From the NCBI GenBank assembly GCA_031376425.1, contig JANMDR010000195.1, positions 1 through 48,006 on the forward strand: DNA of 48,006 bases, written 5' to 3'. The notes beneath the pieces are model-generated. The model had not been told where the DNA came from. It did no database searches and saw nothing but the letters and a program-made list of their open reading frames with translations. This document shows positions 27,031 to 35,993 of this stretch, one piece after another. The stretch comes from JANMDR01 sp031376425 (lineage in GTDB: Bacteria; Pseudomonadota; Gammaproteobacteria; Burkholderiales; Usitatibacteraceae). The position numbers and the translations under genes are program-made. Position 1 is the stretch's first letter, and each line of letters opens with the position of its first letter.

Positions 27031-27245
27031 AATCCGCGCCGGTATGGCATAGCGCCTCAATACGTGGCGGCGCTGCAGTAGATTTGCCGCAATAGGCTGA
27101 AAACAGCCTAAAATAGGTAGTCTCCAGCTTTTTTACTGGAAATCTCAAAAACACGTAAAGACAATGATTGTCAATATAATCCAATAATTGCCCGACTCAG
27201 GGTATGCTACTGCTTACACTCAATTTGCAGGAACAAAAATAAACA

Positions 27246-29144
27246 ATGTATAGCGAATTTTCACGCGTAATCGCTAACGGCGACAAACCCAATTACCTAC
27301 AGCACTTTTTGATCGTAGCGTGTATCTATGCAATTTCATTGCCGCTAGTAGGTATCGCCTACGCCATTGATCTTATCGATGCGCAGCCAGCTCTCATTGC
27401 CGCGAGCTTCGCGGTTATTTTCAATGTAACGCTTGCCATGGTGTTTGTTACCAATCGCAACGGGCGCTTTGCTGACCCAGCCCTTGTGAGCTTTCAAACC
27501 ATCGTAGCGATTGCCTATTCTATGTTTTTGGCTTACAGCTTCAATCACGACCGCAGCTTGCCACTATTTATGTGCTTTGTCGCGTTGCTTTTTGGCGTTT
27601 TTAAATTCAACACGCGTGAATTTGTTTTCAATACCTTGTTGATGCTGGCAAGTTATGCACTGGTTATTAATTTGCTGATGCAATACAAACCTAAGACCGT
27701 AAACGTGTATCTAGAATGGTATCAATGGCTTACCTTAGCCATGATATTGCCTGCCTTCGCGCTCATAGGCGGGCGCATTAGCGAGATGCGCATGCATATG
27801 GCTAAATCAAATACGGCATTAAGAACCGCACTCACAAAAATTCAAAGCATGGCTCATATTGATTCACTAACTGGGCTAGCCAATCGCGTTGCTCTTGACG
27901 ATAAATTAAAAAAAGCTGTCGTTCGATCAAAAAGTATCCAGCGCCATGCCGCTGTGTTGTTTATCGATCTGGATCATTTTAAACAAATCAATGATTCACT
28001 CGGCCACCCTCTTGGTGACAGCGTGCTCCGTGAAATTACCCGGCGTTTATCTTTCCATGTTACCGAGCACGACACCTTAGGGCGTTTGGGTGGTGACGAA
28101 TTCGTACTGCTACTTGAAAACCTAGACAACACCGAACAAGCCCGTACCATTGCTGAAAAATTACTTGCGAGCTTAAGCCCAAAAATGCGCTTAGATGGGC
28201 ACGACGTGGCCTTATCGGCAAGTATCGGTATCGCCATTTGTCCGGAACACGGCGAAACCGCCGAAGCCTTAATTTCTAACGCAGACATCGCAATGTATGC
28301 GGCAAAAAGCGCAGGACGCGCCCAAGTCCGTATGTTTAGCGCGCAATTAAGCGAAATCGCCATTGAAAAATTTACACTTGATGCAGACCTGCGCCAGGCG
28401 ATTGCGCGGGAAGAATTTGTACTTTATTTTCAGCCAAAAATGGACATCAACACCAACACAGCTGTTGGCGTAGAAGCCTTAATTCGCTGGCAACACCCAC
28501 GTTTGGGACTACTCTATCCTAATAGTTTTATCGGGTTTGCAGAAGAACGTGGCCACATCATTGCAATTGGTCGCTGGGTACTCAGAACGGCGCTTGAAAA
28601 ATTAAAGAAATGGGAGCTAGCAGGATTACCATCGATGACGATGTCCGTTAATTTATCATCAATCCAATTACTACAACCGGGCTTTGTTGAGGACTGTGCA
28701 CAAATTTTGAAGGCATCAAAAGTCAACACTAAAATGGTTGAGCTTGAAATCACCGAAAGCGTGCTTATGCAAAATCCATTACGCGCTGCGGAAGTGCTGG
28801 CAGACCTAGGTGCGCTGGGATTCAAACTTGCTATTGACGATTTTGGTACCGGTTATTCTTCCCTTGCCTACCTGAAGCAGTTTCCAGTACACACCTTAAA
28901 AGTAGACCAGTCTTTCGTGCGTGATTTACCGCATAACTGCGATGACGTTGCTATTACCCGTGCCGTAATCGCCATGGCGCACAGCCTGCGCATGAATGTA
29001 GTGGCTGAAGGTGTGGAACGCCTTGAACAACTTGATTTACTGCGAGCCGAGGGCTGTAATGAGTTTCAAGGATTTTATTGCGCCAAAGCCTTACCCGAAG
29101 CCGAATTAATACAGTTTTATAAGGCATTAGGCACTAGACAATAG
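27246..29144 (+). CDS. Membrane GGDEF-EAL protein (c-di-GMP synthase/phosphodiesterase)
   Basis: A 632-residue protein with about six N-terminal membrane helices (about 20-176), a GGDEF domain (about 205-365) and an EAL domain (about 375-630). The synthase motif GGDEF is intact at 282-286 and the phosphodiesterase motif EAL at 410-412, with DDFGTGYSS and LKVDQSFVRDL loops also present. The position of the product-inhibition RxxD site before the GGDEF reads TEHD, so feedback inhibition through that site should be lost. Both activities look possible and which one dominates cannot be told. The membrane part shows no known sensory family. It follows the nucleotide cyclase gene after 215 bases, which contain a TAGGCTG-AAAA-CAGCCTA hairpin (27093-27110) lacking a T-run. 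Confidence 0.9.
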   Translation: MYSEFSRVIANGDKPNYLQHFLIVACIYAISLPLVGIAYAIDLIDAQPALIAASFAVIFNVTLAMVFVTNRNGRFADPALVSFQTIVAIAYSMFLAYSFNHDRSLPLFMCFVALLFGVFKFNTREFVFNTLLMLASYALVINLLMQYKPKTVNVYLEWYQWLTLAMILPAFALIGGRISEMRMHMAKSNTALRTALTKIQSMAHIDSLTGLANRVALDDKLKKAVVRSKSIQRHAAVLFIDLDHFKQINDSLGHPLGDSVLREITRRLSFHVTEHDTLGRLGGDEFVLLLENLDNTEQARTIAEKLLASLSPKMRLDGHDVALSASIGIAICPEHGETAEALISNADIAMYAAKSAGRAQVRMFSAQLSEIAIEKFTLDADLRQAIAREEFVLYFQPKMDINTNTAVGVEALIRWQHPRLGLLYPNSFIGFAEERGHIIAIGRWVLRTALEKLKKWELAGLPSMTMSVNLSSIQLLQPGFVEDCAQILKASKVNTKMVELEITESVLMQNPLRAAEVLADLGALGFKLAIDDFGTGYSSLAYLKQFPVHTLKVDQSFVRDLPHNCDDVAITRAVIAMAHSLRMNVVAEGVERLEQLDLLRAEGCNEFQGFYCAKALPEAELIQFYKALGTRQ

Positions 29145-29228
29145 AGCACACCCGTTGATACATCATCGCGCTAACTGTTTTAAGCAGGGCATAATTACGG
29201 TTTAACGCATTGCGGATGCAAATTAGCT

Positions 29229-31526
29229 ATGAGCAAGCAAAAAATCGAATTATACGATGGCGCTGCGGGCGGCTGGGGTGCCTTGCGTAGCGTCGCCGAT
29301 ACACTGCTAAAACACGACATTGCCGTTAAAGGCACCCGCACTTTACTATCGGCTAATCAGCCTGATGGTTTTGATTGCCCCGGCTGTGCATGGCCTGATC
29401 GCAACCATGCATCCTCGTTTGAGTTCTGTGAAAATGGGGTAAAAGCGGTTGCGGCTGAAGCCACGGCACGACGCACCACACCTGATTTTTTTGCCCAGCA
29501 CACGGTGACCGAATTAGCTGCGCAAAGTGATTTTTATCTTGAAGATCAAGGGCGTTTAACCCATCCCATGATCTATAACACCGTTAGCGACAAATACACG
29601 CCAATTACTTGGGATGCAGCGTTTGCGCTGATCGCTCAGCACCTTAACGGCTTGCGTAATCCTAACGAGGCCATTTTTTATACCTCGGGACGCACCAGTA
29701 ATGAGGCTGCATTTTTATACCAATTATTCGTGCGCGAATTCGGCACCAATAATTTTCCTGATTGTTCTAATATGTGCCATGAGCCTAGTGGCAGCGCGCT
29801 GCGCCCACAAATTGGCGTTGGTAAGGGCACAGTCACGCTAGATGATTTCACGCTTGCCGATGCAATTTTTGTATTCGGCCAAAACCCTGGCACCAATCAT
29901 CCTCGGATGTTGGGCGAGCTACGTGCCGCGCACAAGCGCGGTGCGAAAATTGTTAGCTTTAACCCTCTGCGAGAGCGCGGCTTGGTGCGATTTACCGACC
30001 CTAAAAACAAGCTGGAAATGGCAGTAAATGGCTCATCGCCAATTAGTACGCATTATTTTCAGTTAAAAATTGGCGGAGATTTAGCGCTGGCAAAAGGCAT
30101 GATAAAGCACTTGCTCGAACGCGAAACAGCAGGAGAGCAATTGCTAGATTTAGCGTTCATTGCGGAACATACCTTGAGTTTAGCCGCGCTTCGCGCTGAT
30201 GTTGGCGCGGAATCGTGGGCGCTGATTGTGCAGGAATCCGGATTGGCAGAAGCTGATATTCGCGCAGCAGCCGATGTATATTGCGCTGCTAAGAACGTTA
30301 TTTTTTGTTGGGGCATGGGCATTACCCAACATAGGCATTCGGTTGCAACTATACAGATGATGACAAATCTGTTGCTACTGCGCGGCAATATTGGTCGCGC
30401 CGGAGCCGGTGTTTGCCCCGTGCGCGGCCATAGCAATGTACAGGGCGACCGCACTATGGGGATTTGGGAAAGCCCTCCTGCAGCGCTCTTAGACAGCCTG
30501 CGCGATGTATTTGGATTTGATCCACCGCGTGCGAATGGTTGGGATACGGTAGAGTCGATTCGCGCCATGCTCGATGGTCGGGGAAAAGTATTTTTTGCCT
30601 TGGGTGGCAATTTTGCAGCTGCCACGCCTGACACAATACAAACCTGGAAGGCGCTTAGGCGCTGCGATCTCACCGTACATATCGCCACTAAGCTTAACCG
30701 CAGCCATATCATCCACGGCAAGGCCGCACTTATTTTGCCCTGCTTAGGGCGTACTGAATTTGATTTACAGGCAAGCGGTATGCAGGGCGTCACGGTTGAA
30801 GATTCGATGAGTATGGTGCATATTTCAAAGGGCATCAATCCGCCAGCCTCTGACCATTTACGTTCCGAACCGGCGATTATCGCGCAGCTTGCTGCTGTGG
30901 TGTTAAAGGGGCGCAGCCATACCCCTTGGCTAACTTTAATAGAAGATTACGATCTTATTCGCGATAAAATTGAAGCTGTGTTTCCCGATTTTTACGACTT
31001 CAATAATCGCCTAAAAGTACCCGGCGGCTTTCGTTTACACAACAGTGCAAGTGAGCGCGTGTGGATGACGCCAAAGCGCAAAGCAACGTTTTTCTCCCAC
31101 CCTATCCCTGTTGATACTCCAAGCCATCATGCCCGTGAGAAATATCGTGATACCGTGGTATTCACGCTGCTAACTACGCGATCGCACGATCAATACAACA
31201 CCACTATTTATGGTTTCAATGATCGCTATCGTGGTGTTTATGGGCAGCGCCGGGTGGTTTTCATAAACATTGAAGATATCCGTACTTTGGGATTTTCAGA
31301 CGGCGATTTAATAGATATTTTTACAGTTTGGGATGATGGCGAAGAACGCCGTACCGACGGTTTCAAGCTTGTTGCCTACGATATTCCACGGGGAAATTTG
31401 GCCGCCTACTATCCCGAAACCAATCCGCTGGTACCACTAGATTCTGTGGCAATTAACGCGGGCACGCCCGCTTCAAAATCGATTCCCGTCATTTTAAAAA
31501 AGCACATTTCGACCCATGCCGCTTGA
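29229..31526 (+). CDS. FdhF/YdeP-family molybdopterin oxidoreductase (formate dehydrogenase-like)
   Basis: A 765-residue cytoplasmic molybdoenzyme of the YdeP type. N-terminal cysteines C50, C53 (CPGC) and C67 mark a reduced iron-sulfur motif. The block SNMCHEPSG (C183) occupies the molybdenum-ligand region, and YTSGRTSNEAAFLYQ, FCWGMGITQHRHS and GHSNVQGDRTMG are family blocks that bind the bis-MGD cofactor. There is no signal peptide. YdeP relatives are linked to acid resistance in E. coli and to formate metabolism elsewhere, and the true substrate is unknown. The stop codon lies 11 bases inside the next gene, encoding FdhD. That overlap implies translational coupling and supports this being a cofactor-sulfurated, active enzyme. 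Confidence 0.88.
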   Translation: MSKQKIELYDGAAGGWGALRSVADTLLKHDIAVKGTRTLLSANQPDGFDCPGCAWPDRNHASSFEFCENGVKAVAAEATARRTTPDFFAQHTVTELAAQSDFYLEDQGRLTHPMIYNTVSDKYTPITWDAAFALIAQHLNGLRNPNEAIFYTSGRTSNEAAFLYQLFVREFGTNNFPDCSNMCHEPSGSALRPQIGVGKGTVTLDDFTLADAIFVFGQNPGTNHPRMLGELRAAHKRGAKIVSFNPLRERGLVRFTDPKNKLEMAVNGSSPISTHYFQLKIGGDLALAKGMIKHLLERETAGEQLLDLAFIAEHTLSLAALRADVGAESWALIVQESGLAEADIRAAADVYCAAKNVIFCWGMGITQHRHSVATIQMMTNLLLLRGNIGRAGAGVCPVRGHSNVQGDRTMGIWESPPAALLDSLRDVFGFDPPRANGWDTVESIRAMLDGRGKVFFALGGNFAAATPDTIQTWKALRRCDLTVHIATKLNRSHIIHGKAALILPCLGRTEFDLQASGMQGVTVEDSMSMVHISKGINPPASDHLRSEPAIIAQLAAVVLKGRSHTPWLTLIEDYDLIRDKIEAVFPDFYDFNNRLKVPGGFRLHNSASERVWMTPKRKATFFSHPIPVDTPSHHAREKYRDTVVFTLLTTRSHDQYNTTIYGFNDRYRGVYGQRRVVFINIEDIRTLGFSDGDLIDIFTVWDDGEERRTDGFKLVAYDIPRGNLAAYYPETNPLVPLDSVAINAGTPASKSIPVILKKHISTHAA

Positions 31527-32583
31527 AATCAAGGAAGACGCTAGCGGCGAAACACTAACGCGTTTGTTGCTCCATTTTTTAGAGCAAACCTCAACGGATG
31601 AAGCAGTAACATTGGCGCAATTGTGCAAGCGTTTTAATGTGAGCTTCAGTCTGTTAACGCGTAAGCTACACACGATGAGTGACACCTGCATTGCTGGCCA
31701 AACTGGTGCTGCATGGGTAACACTAAATCTTGCCGACACCAACCGCCCCACAACGACTCTCACCGAGAAAGGCCGTGAAGCCGCACAAAATATGGCTGCG
31801 ACAATATCGCTGTCACCTGTTAAACGCTTTCAATTAGGCGATGTTCAACATAGAGCAGAGCAAGATTTCGTCTCCAACGAACAAGCCATTGCCTTAGTAT
31901 TTAACGGCGTTTCTCATGCGGTGATGATGGCAACGCCGAGCAATTTAGTGGAATTAGCGCGCGGCTTTGCGTTGAGCGAGGGTATTATTGACAGTGCCGC
32001 TGATTGGCGCGGCGCGGAAGTATTGCCGATGACGGCGGCAGGCTGCGAAGTTAAAATTGAAATTTCGCCGCGCTGCTTTGACCGGCTTAAAACTAAACGC
32101 CGTAATTTGGCAGGTGCTACGGGTTGCGGCTTATGCGGCGTTGAAAGCTTGGAGGCACTTGCTTTTGATGCAGCTATTGTTTCCCCTGCCGCATGGGTGG
32201 AAGATTTAGATGTGGAGATCATTTTAAAAGCAGTAGCTGCCTTACCAGCGTATCAGTTGCATAACTGCGTTACCGGCTCGCTGCATGCTGCCGCTTGGGC
32301 AACGCCCGAGGGCAATTTAGTGGCGGTATTGGAAGATGTAGGCCGCCATAACGCGCTGGATAAGCTGCTCGGCGCATTGAGCTTGCAGGGCCAAGCACCT
32401 TCCGGTTTTGTGGTGATGTCCAGCCGCGCCAGCGTTGAGCTGGTGCGCAAATGCGCGCGGCTCAAGGTGCCGGTACTTGCAGTTATTTCTGCTCCCACAT
32501 CGATGGCTATACAACTTGCGCACCGCACAAACTTGCAATTGTGGGGAATGTGTCGACCACCAGCTGCCGTGCGCTACAATTGA
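31516..32583 (+). CDS. fdhD: FdhD sulfurtransferase with N-terminal helix-turn-helix-like domain
   Basis: A 355-residue protein. Residues about 105-355 are FdhD, which passes sulfur from a cysteine desulfurase to the molybdenum cofactor of formate dehydrogenases. The active cysteine pair is in GCGLCG (C204, C207), and LARGFALSEGII, LEDVGRHNALDKL and MSSRASVELVRKC are family blocks. Residues 1-95 are extra. They look like a winged helix (TLAQLCKRFNVSFSLLTRKLHTM, then VTLNLADTNRP and LTEKGREAAQ). In other betaproteobacteria I recall a small separate gene of this type beside fdhD, so this appears to be a gene fusion. The start overlaps the preceding gene by 11 bases and no later start gives a better fit. 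Confidence 0.85.
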   Translation: MPLEIKEDASGETLTRLLLHFLEQTSTDEAVTLAQLCKRFNVSFSLLTRKLHTMSDTCIAGQTGAAWVTLNLADTNRPTTTLTEKGREAAQNMAATISLSPVKRFQLGDVQHRAEQDFVSNEQAIALVFNGVSHAVMMATPSNLVELARGFALSEGIIDSAADWRGAEVLPMTAAGCEVKIEISPRCFDRLKTKRRNLAGATGCGLCGVESLEALAFDAAIVSPAAWVEDLDVEIILKAVAALPAYQLHNCVTGSLHAAAWATPEGNLVAVLEDVGRHNALDKLLGALSLQGQAPSGFVVMSSRASVELVRKCARLKVPVLAVISAPTSMAIQLAHRTNLQLWGMCRPPAAVRYN

Positions 32584-32593
32584 CGGTAGTTTT

Positions 32594-32638
32594 GCTTTAT
32601 ACAAAAGTGCTTTGTACAAAAACGCTTTTTACAACAAA
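32594..32638 (+). repeat. Three 15-bp direct repeats in the fdhD-ABC transporter gap
   Basis: Units starting at 32594, 32609 and 32624 share GCTTTxTACAAAA-type sequence at an exact 15-base step, and the middle one contains the palindrome TTTGTACAAA (32611-32620). They occupy the leader ahead of the importer genes and could be a regulator-binding array or a repeat-expanded promoter region. Confidence 0.55.
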
Positions 32639-32688
32639 CCAGTCAAAAAAACCAAACAAAAAAATTATTAATATTTTCGGAGGAAATC

Positions 32689-33735
32689 ATGCTTAAATTT
32701 TTACAACCAAAAATACTTGTCGCTGCCTTATTTACATCAATATTCAGCCTACTACTGAGCCTTTCAGCCAGCGCGCAAGCATTAGAAAAAAAGAAAATCA
32801 CCATTGCCGTCGGCGGCAAAAGCTTATTTTATTATTTGCCTTTAACCATCGCGGAGCGCCAAGGTTATTTTAAAGATGAAGGCTTAGAAGTAGACGTACC
32901 AGACTTTGCCGGCGGTGCAAAAGCACTACAAGCGCTCGTAGGTGGCAGTGCCGATGCGGTTTCTGGCGCGTTTGAGCACACGATCAATATGCAGGCAAAA
33001 AAGCAACCTATCCGCGCGGTGGTATTGCAAGCTAGCTATTCGTCTATTGTGCTTATCATGCCGAAAGATAAAGCCGCAAACTATAAATCAGCCAAAGATT
33101 TAAAAGGCTTAAAAATCGGCGTAACTGCACCTGGCTCATCTACCAATATGTTCGTTAATAATTTGCTCGCCAAGGATGGCTTAAAACCATCGGACGTTTC
33201 CTTCGTTGGCGTTGGCGCTACCGCAGGTGCAGTGGCGGCGATGGAAAAGGGCGAGCTTGATGCGATGTCTAATCTTGACCCTGTGATTAGCCAATTAGAA
33301 GCGGGGGGCAAATATGTTGCTGTGGCCGATTCGCGCACCGAAAAGGGTATGCAAGAATTCTACGGCGGCGATTATTTAGCATCTTGTGTGTACATGAACG
33401 AAGACTTCATCAAGAAAAACCCCAACACCACCCAAGCGGTAACCAATGCCATGGTGCGTGCGCTACGCTGGCTAGCCAAAGCCACGCCAGAGCAAGTAAT
33501 TGCCGTGGTACCAGAAAGCTATTTAGGCGGCAATGCGGCGCTGTACAAGGCCGCTCTAGTAAAGAACATGGCAGGCTATTCACGCGACGGTCAAATGAAT
33601 ATGAAAGCTGCCACTAATGTGTATAACGTATTGAAACAGTTTGAGCCATCCGTAATTGCAGCGGGCTCAACAATAAACTTAAGCGCTACCTTTGATAATA
33701 GTTTTGCCACCAAAGCCGCTGTTAAATATAAATAA
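32689..33735 (+). CDS. ABC transporter substrate-binding protein, NitT/TauT (NMT1-like) type
   Basis: A 348-residue periplasmic binding protein with a signal peptide to about residue 30 (SLSASAQA). The fold is that of the SsuA/TauA/NMT1 group: KKITIAVGGKSLFYYLPLTIAE at the start of the mature chain, GYFKDEGLEVDV, VGGSADAVSGAFEH, LKGLKIGVTAPGSSTNMF and GELDAMSNLDPV. Such proteins bind sulfonates, nitrate/cyanate, pyrimidine or other small organic molecules, and the ligand cannot be told from sequence. A strong GGAGG ribosome site precedes the ATG. It is the first gene of the import operon, 105 bases after fdhD. Confidence 0.88.
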   Translation: MLKFLQPKILVAALFTSIFSLLLSLSASAQALEKKKITIAVGGKSLFYYLPLTIAERQGYFKDEGLEVDVPDFAGGAKALQALVGGSADAVSGAFEHTINMQAKKQPIRAVVLQASYSSIVLIMPKDKAANYKSAKDLKGLKIGVTAPGSSTNMFVNNLLAKDGLKPSDVSFVGVGATAGAVAAMEKGELDAMSNLDPVISQLEAGGKYVAVADSRTEKGMQEFYGGDYLASCVYMNEDFIKKNPNTTQAVTNAMVRALRWLAKATPEQVIAVVPESYLGGNAALYKAALVKNMAGYSRDGQMNMKAATNVYNVLKQFEPSVIAAGSTINLSATFDNSFATKAAVKYK

Positions 33736-33750
33736 CCGCGAGTTGCCGTG

Positions 33751-34584
33751 ATGACTGTTTCTGCAATAGCCGCCCTCAATCTGCAAAATATCGATGTCAC
33801 TTTTGCGGCTAATCCCAACCATAAAGATAGCGTGGCCTACACGGCCGCCCACAATGCAACCTTAGTGGTGGCGGCAGGTGAATTTGTGTCTATCGTTGGG
33901 CCAACTGGCTGCGGCAAATCTACTTTGCTCAATGTAGCCGCTGGTTTGCTCAAACAAACCAGCGGGCAAGTGACGGTATTTGGTGAAAGTTTGAGCGGAA
34001 TAAATAAGCACGCAGGCTACATGTTTCAGGCCGAATCCCTTATGCCGTGGCGTAGCGCCTGCGATAATGTAGCGGCGGGCTTAGAATTTCGCGGCGTTGC
34101 CAAAACTGAGGCACGCACAAAAGCCCTTGCTTGGCTTGCCAGAGTAGGACTGGAAGGCTTTGGTGATCGTTATCCGCATCAGCTTTCAGGTGGCATGCGC
34201 AAACGCTGTGCGCTGGCACAAATGCTAATTTTAGATCCGAAAATTTTGCTCATGGACGAACCATTTTCCGCGCTCGATGTACAAACTCGCCAGTTGATGG
34301 AAAACGAATTGCTAGCGCTTTGGGAAGCCGATAAAAAATCGGTCGTGTTTATTACGCATGATTTAGAAGAAGCCATTTCCATGTCCGACCGTGTAGTGGT
34401 GCTATCTGCCGGGCCGGCAACGCATCCTATTGGTGAGTTTATTATTGACCTACCCAGACCAAGGGATGTGGCCGAGATTCGCATGACACCACGGTTTTTA
34501 GAGTTGCACGCTATGATATGGGCGGCAATGAAGGAAGAAGTATTGAAAGGCTATGCGCAGACTAGGAATAAGTTGGCGCAATGA
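33751..34584 (+). CDS. ABC transporter ATP-binding protein, NitT/TauT type
   Basis: A 277-residue ATPase that powers the importer: Walker A GPTGCGKST (50-58), Q-loop in YMFQAESLMPW, signature LSGGMRKR, Walker B ILLMDEPFSALD and H-loop FITHDLEEA. It is complete, with the normal SsuB/TauB-type C-terminus. GTG at 33748 directly precedes the ATG at 33751. The ATG is chosen because GCGAG then has standard spacing. It lies 15 bases after the binding-protein gene. Confidence 0.9.
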   Translation: MTVSAIAALNLQNIDVTFAANPNHKDSVAYTAAHNATLVVAAGEFVSIVGPTGCGKSTLLNVAAGLLKQTSGQVTVFGESLSGINKHAGYMFQAESLMPWRSACDNVAAGLEFRGVAKTEARTKALAWLARVGLEGFGDRYPHQLSGGMRKRCALAQMLILDPKILLMDEPFSALDVQTRQLMENELLALWEADKKSVVFITHDLEEAISMSDRVVVLSAGPATHPIGEFIIDLPRPRDVAEIRMTPRFLELHAMIWAAMKEEVLKGYAQTRNKLAQ

Positions 34585-34620
34585 GATGTAATTTTAAAAG
34601 TAAAAACATAGGGAAAAACC

Positions 34621-35136
34621 ATGAATACCGAAATTAATAACCCGTACTCAGCACCAAAAACTAATACCATCGCACCATCGCAAGCGAATGATGAACCTCA
34701 AGAAGTAAAGGTATTTACTATAGCAGGTCGCATAGGTCGCGTTCGTTATATAGGCTATTCAATTGGAATATCCATCCTGATTATGATGGTGGGCGCCCTC
34801 CTCAGCACAGTGACATTCGGCATTGGTCTAGGTTTAGCTTACGTCGTCGTAGTGGTGATGCAGGTAATGCTTACGATACAGCGCTGTCATGACTTTAACA
34901 CCTCTGGCTGGCTGGCGTTGTTAGCTTTCATCCCTTTGGTAGGTCTCATCTTCTGGTTTATACCTGGCACCGACGGGGCTAACAAATACGGCAATAAGAC
35001 GCCACCGAATACCGCGCTTTCTATTATTCTAGCGTGCATTTTGCCTGCCGTATTCGTGTTGGGTATCGTCGCGGCGATCGCTCTTCCTGCGTATCAAGAT
35101 TACGTTAAACGCGCCAAAATATCACAGAGCAGATAG
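34621..35136 (+). CDS. DUF805 membrane protein with a pilin-like C-terminal segment
   Basis: A 171-residue protein. After a polar N-terminus, residues about 30-128 form a DUF805 domain (GRIGRVRYIG, RCHDFNTSGWLALL, FWFIPGTDGANKYG) with about three membrane passes. The C-terminus (residues 145-168) reads VLGIVAAIALPAYQDYVKRA. That closely resembles the start of type IV pilin helices (ILAAIALPAYQDY...RA), but it is placed at the end of the protein with no prepilin peptidase site. The gene lies between the ATPase and permease genes of the importer. AGGGA lies before the ATG. The function is unknown. Co-transcription suggests a membrane accessory role, although chance insertion of a gene into the operon cannot be excluded. 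Confidence 0.8.
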   Translation: MNTEINNPYSAPKTNTIAPSQANDEPQEVKVFTIAGRIGRVRYIGYSIGISILIMMVGALLSTVTFGIGLGLAYVVVVVMQVMLTIQRCHDFNTSGWLALLAFIPLVGLIFWFIPGTDGANKYGNKTPPNTALSIILACILPAVFVLGIVAAIALPAYQDYVKRAKISQSR

Positions 35137-35155
35137 TTCTCAAAGCCCATTTAAT

Positions 35156-35938
35156 ATGAAACGCCCTTATCTATACCTCATCCAAGCCGCGCTACTATTG
35201 GGCATCTTCAGCCTATGGCATATTTGCACGACGCCGGGACTTATTCCGCCAATTTTTTTCGATAATGAAAATCGGGCTGCGTTTTTCTTTGGTGAGCCGT
35301 TAAAAATATTTCAAGCAATTTTTGCATGGTTTAAATCGGGCGAAATTTATCCGCATCTTTGGGTGACTTTACAAGAGACGGCATTGGCTTTCATTATCGG
35401 CACCTTACTAGGTTTGGCGATAGGCTTGTGGTTAGGTTTGGTGCCGCTCGCATCGCTAATTCTTGATCCTTATATCAAAGCCGCAAATGCAATGCCGCGT
35501 GTGATTTTGGCACCTATTTTCATGGTGTGGTTTGGCCTAGGGATTTGGTCGAAAGTTGCACTCGGGGTAACCTTGGTGTTCTTTATTGTATTTTTTAATG
35601 TGTACCAAGGCGTGAAGGAAGTGTCACCCGTGATCCTCAACAATGTACGCATGTTGGGTGCCACGAAAGCGCAATTGCTGCGCCATGTTTACTTGCCTTC
35701 CGCGACATCATGGGTGTTTTCAAGCCTACACACTAGCGTAGGGATGGCGTTTGTGGGCGCAGTAGTTGGGGAATATTTAGGCAGCGCTAAAGGCGTTGGT
35801 TATTTGATTCATCAGGCAGAAGGTGCCTTTGATATCAACACTGTTTTTGCAGGCATATTAGTGCTTACAGTATGTGCGCTAGTGCTAGATTTTGCGGTGA
35901 CGTTTGCCGAAAACAAGCTTTTAAAATGGCGGCCTTAG
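35156..35938 (+). CDS. ABC transporter permease, NitT/TauT type
   Basis: A 260-residue inner-membrane permease with about six membrane segments, the typical start of one (YLIQAALLLGIFSLWHIC) and the EAA-type cytoplasmic loop that meets the ATPase (VRMLGATKAQLLRHVYLPSA). It forms the importer with the binding protein at 32689 and ATPase at 33751. The usual gene order of binding protein, ATPase, permease is kept, except for the DUF805 gene in between. It is the last gene of the operon and converges on the next gene over a short gap with only a weak CTTTCAA-TTC-TTGAAAG hairpin. Confidence 0.9.
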   Translation: MKRPYLYLIQAALLLGIFSLWHICTTPGLIPPIFFDNENRAAFFFGEPLKIFQAIFAWFKSGEIYPHLWVTLQETALAFIIGTLLGLAIGLWLGLVPLASLILDPYIKAANAMPRVILAPIFMVWFGLGIWSKVALGVTLVFFIVFFNVYQGVKEVSPVILNNVRMLGATKAQLLRHVYLPSATSWVFSSLHTSVGMAFVGAVVGEYLGSAKGVGYLIHQAEGAFDINTVFAGILVLTVCALVLDFAVTFAENKLLKWRP

Positions 35939-35993
35939 TAGCAAGAAAGTTGCTGTAAATCCCCTAAATTAAAGCGCTTTCAATTCTTGAAAG

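Noticed and set aside
27093..27110. TAGGCTG-AAAA-CAGCCTA hairpin between the cyclase and GGDEF-EAL genes as a terminator
   Set aside because: No T-run follows on the plus strand, so intrinsic termination is doubtful. It is noted only in the neighbouring gene entry.
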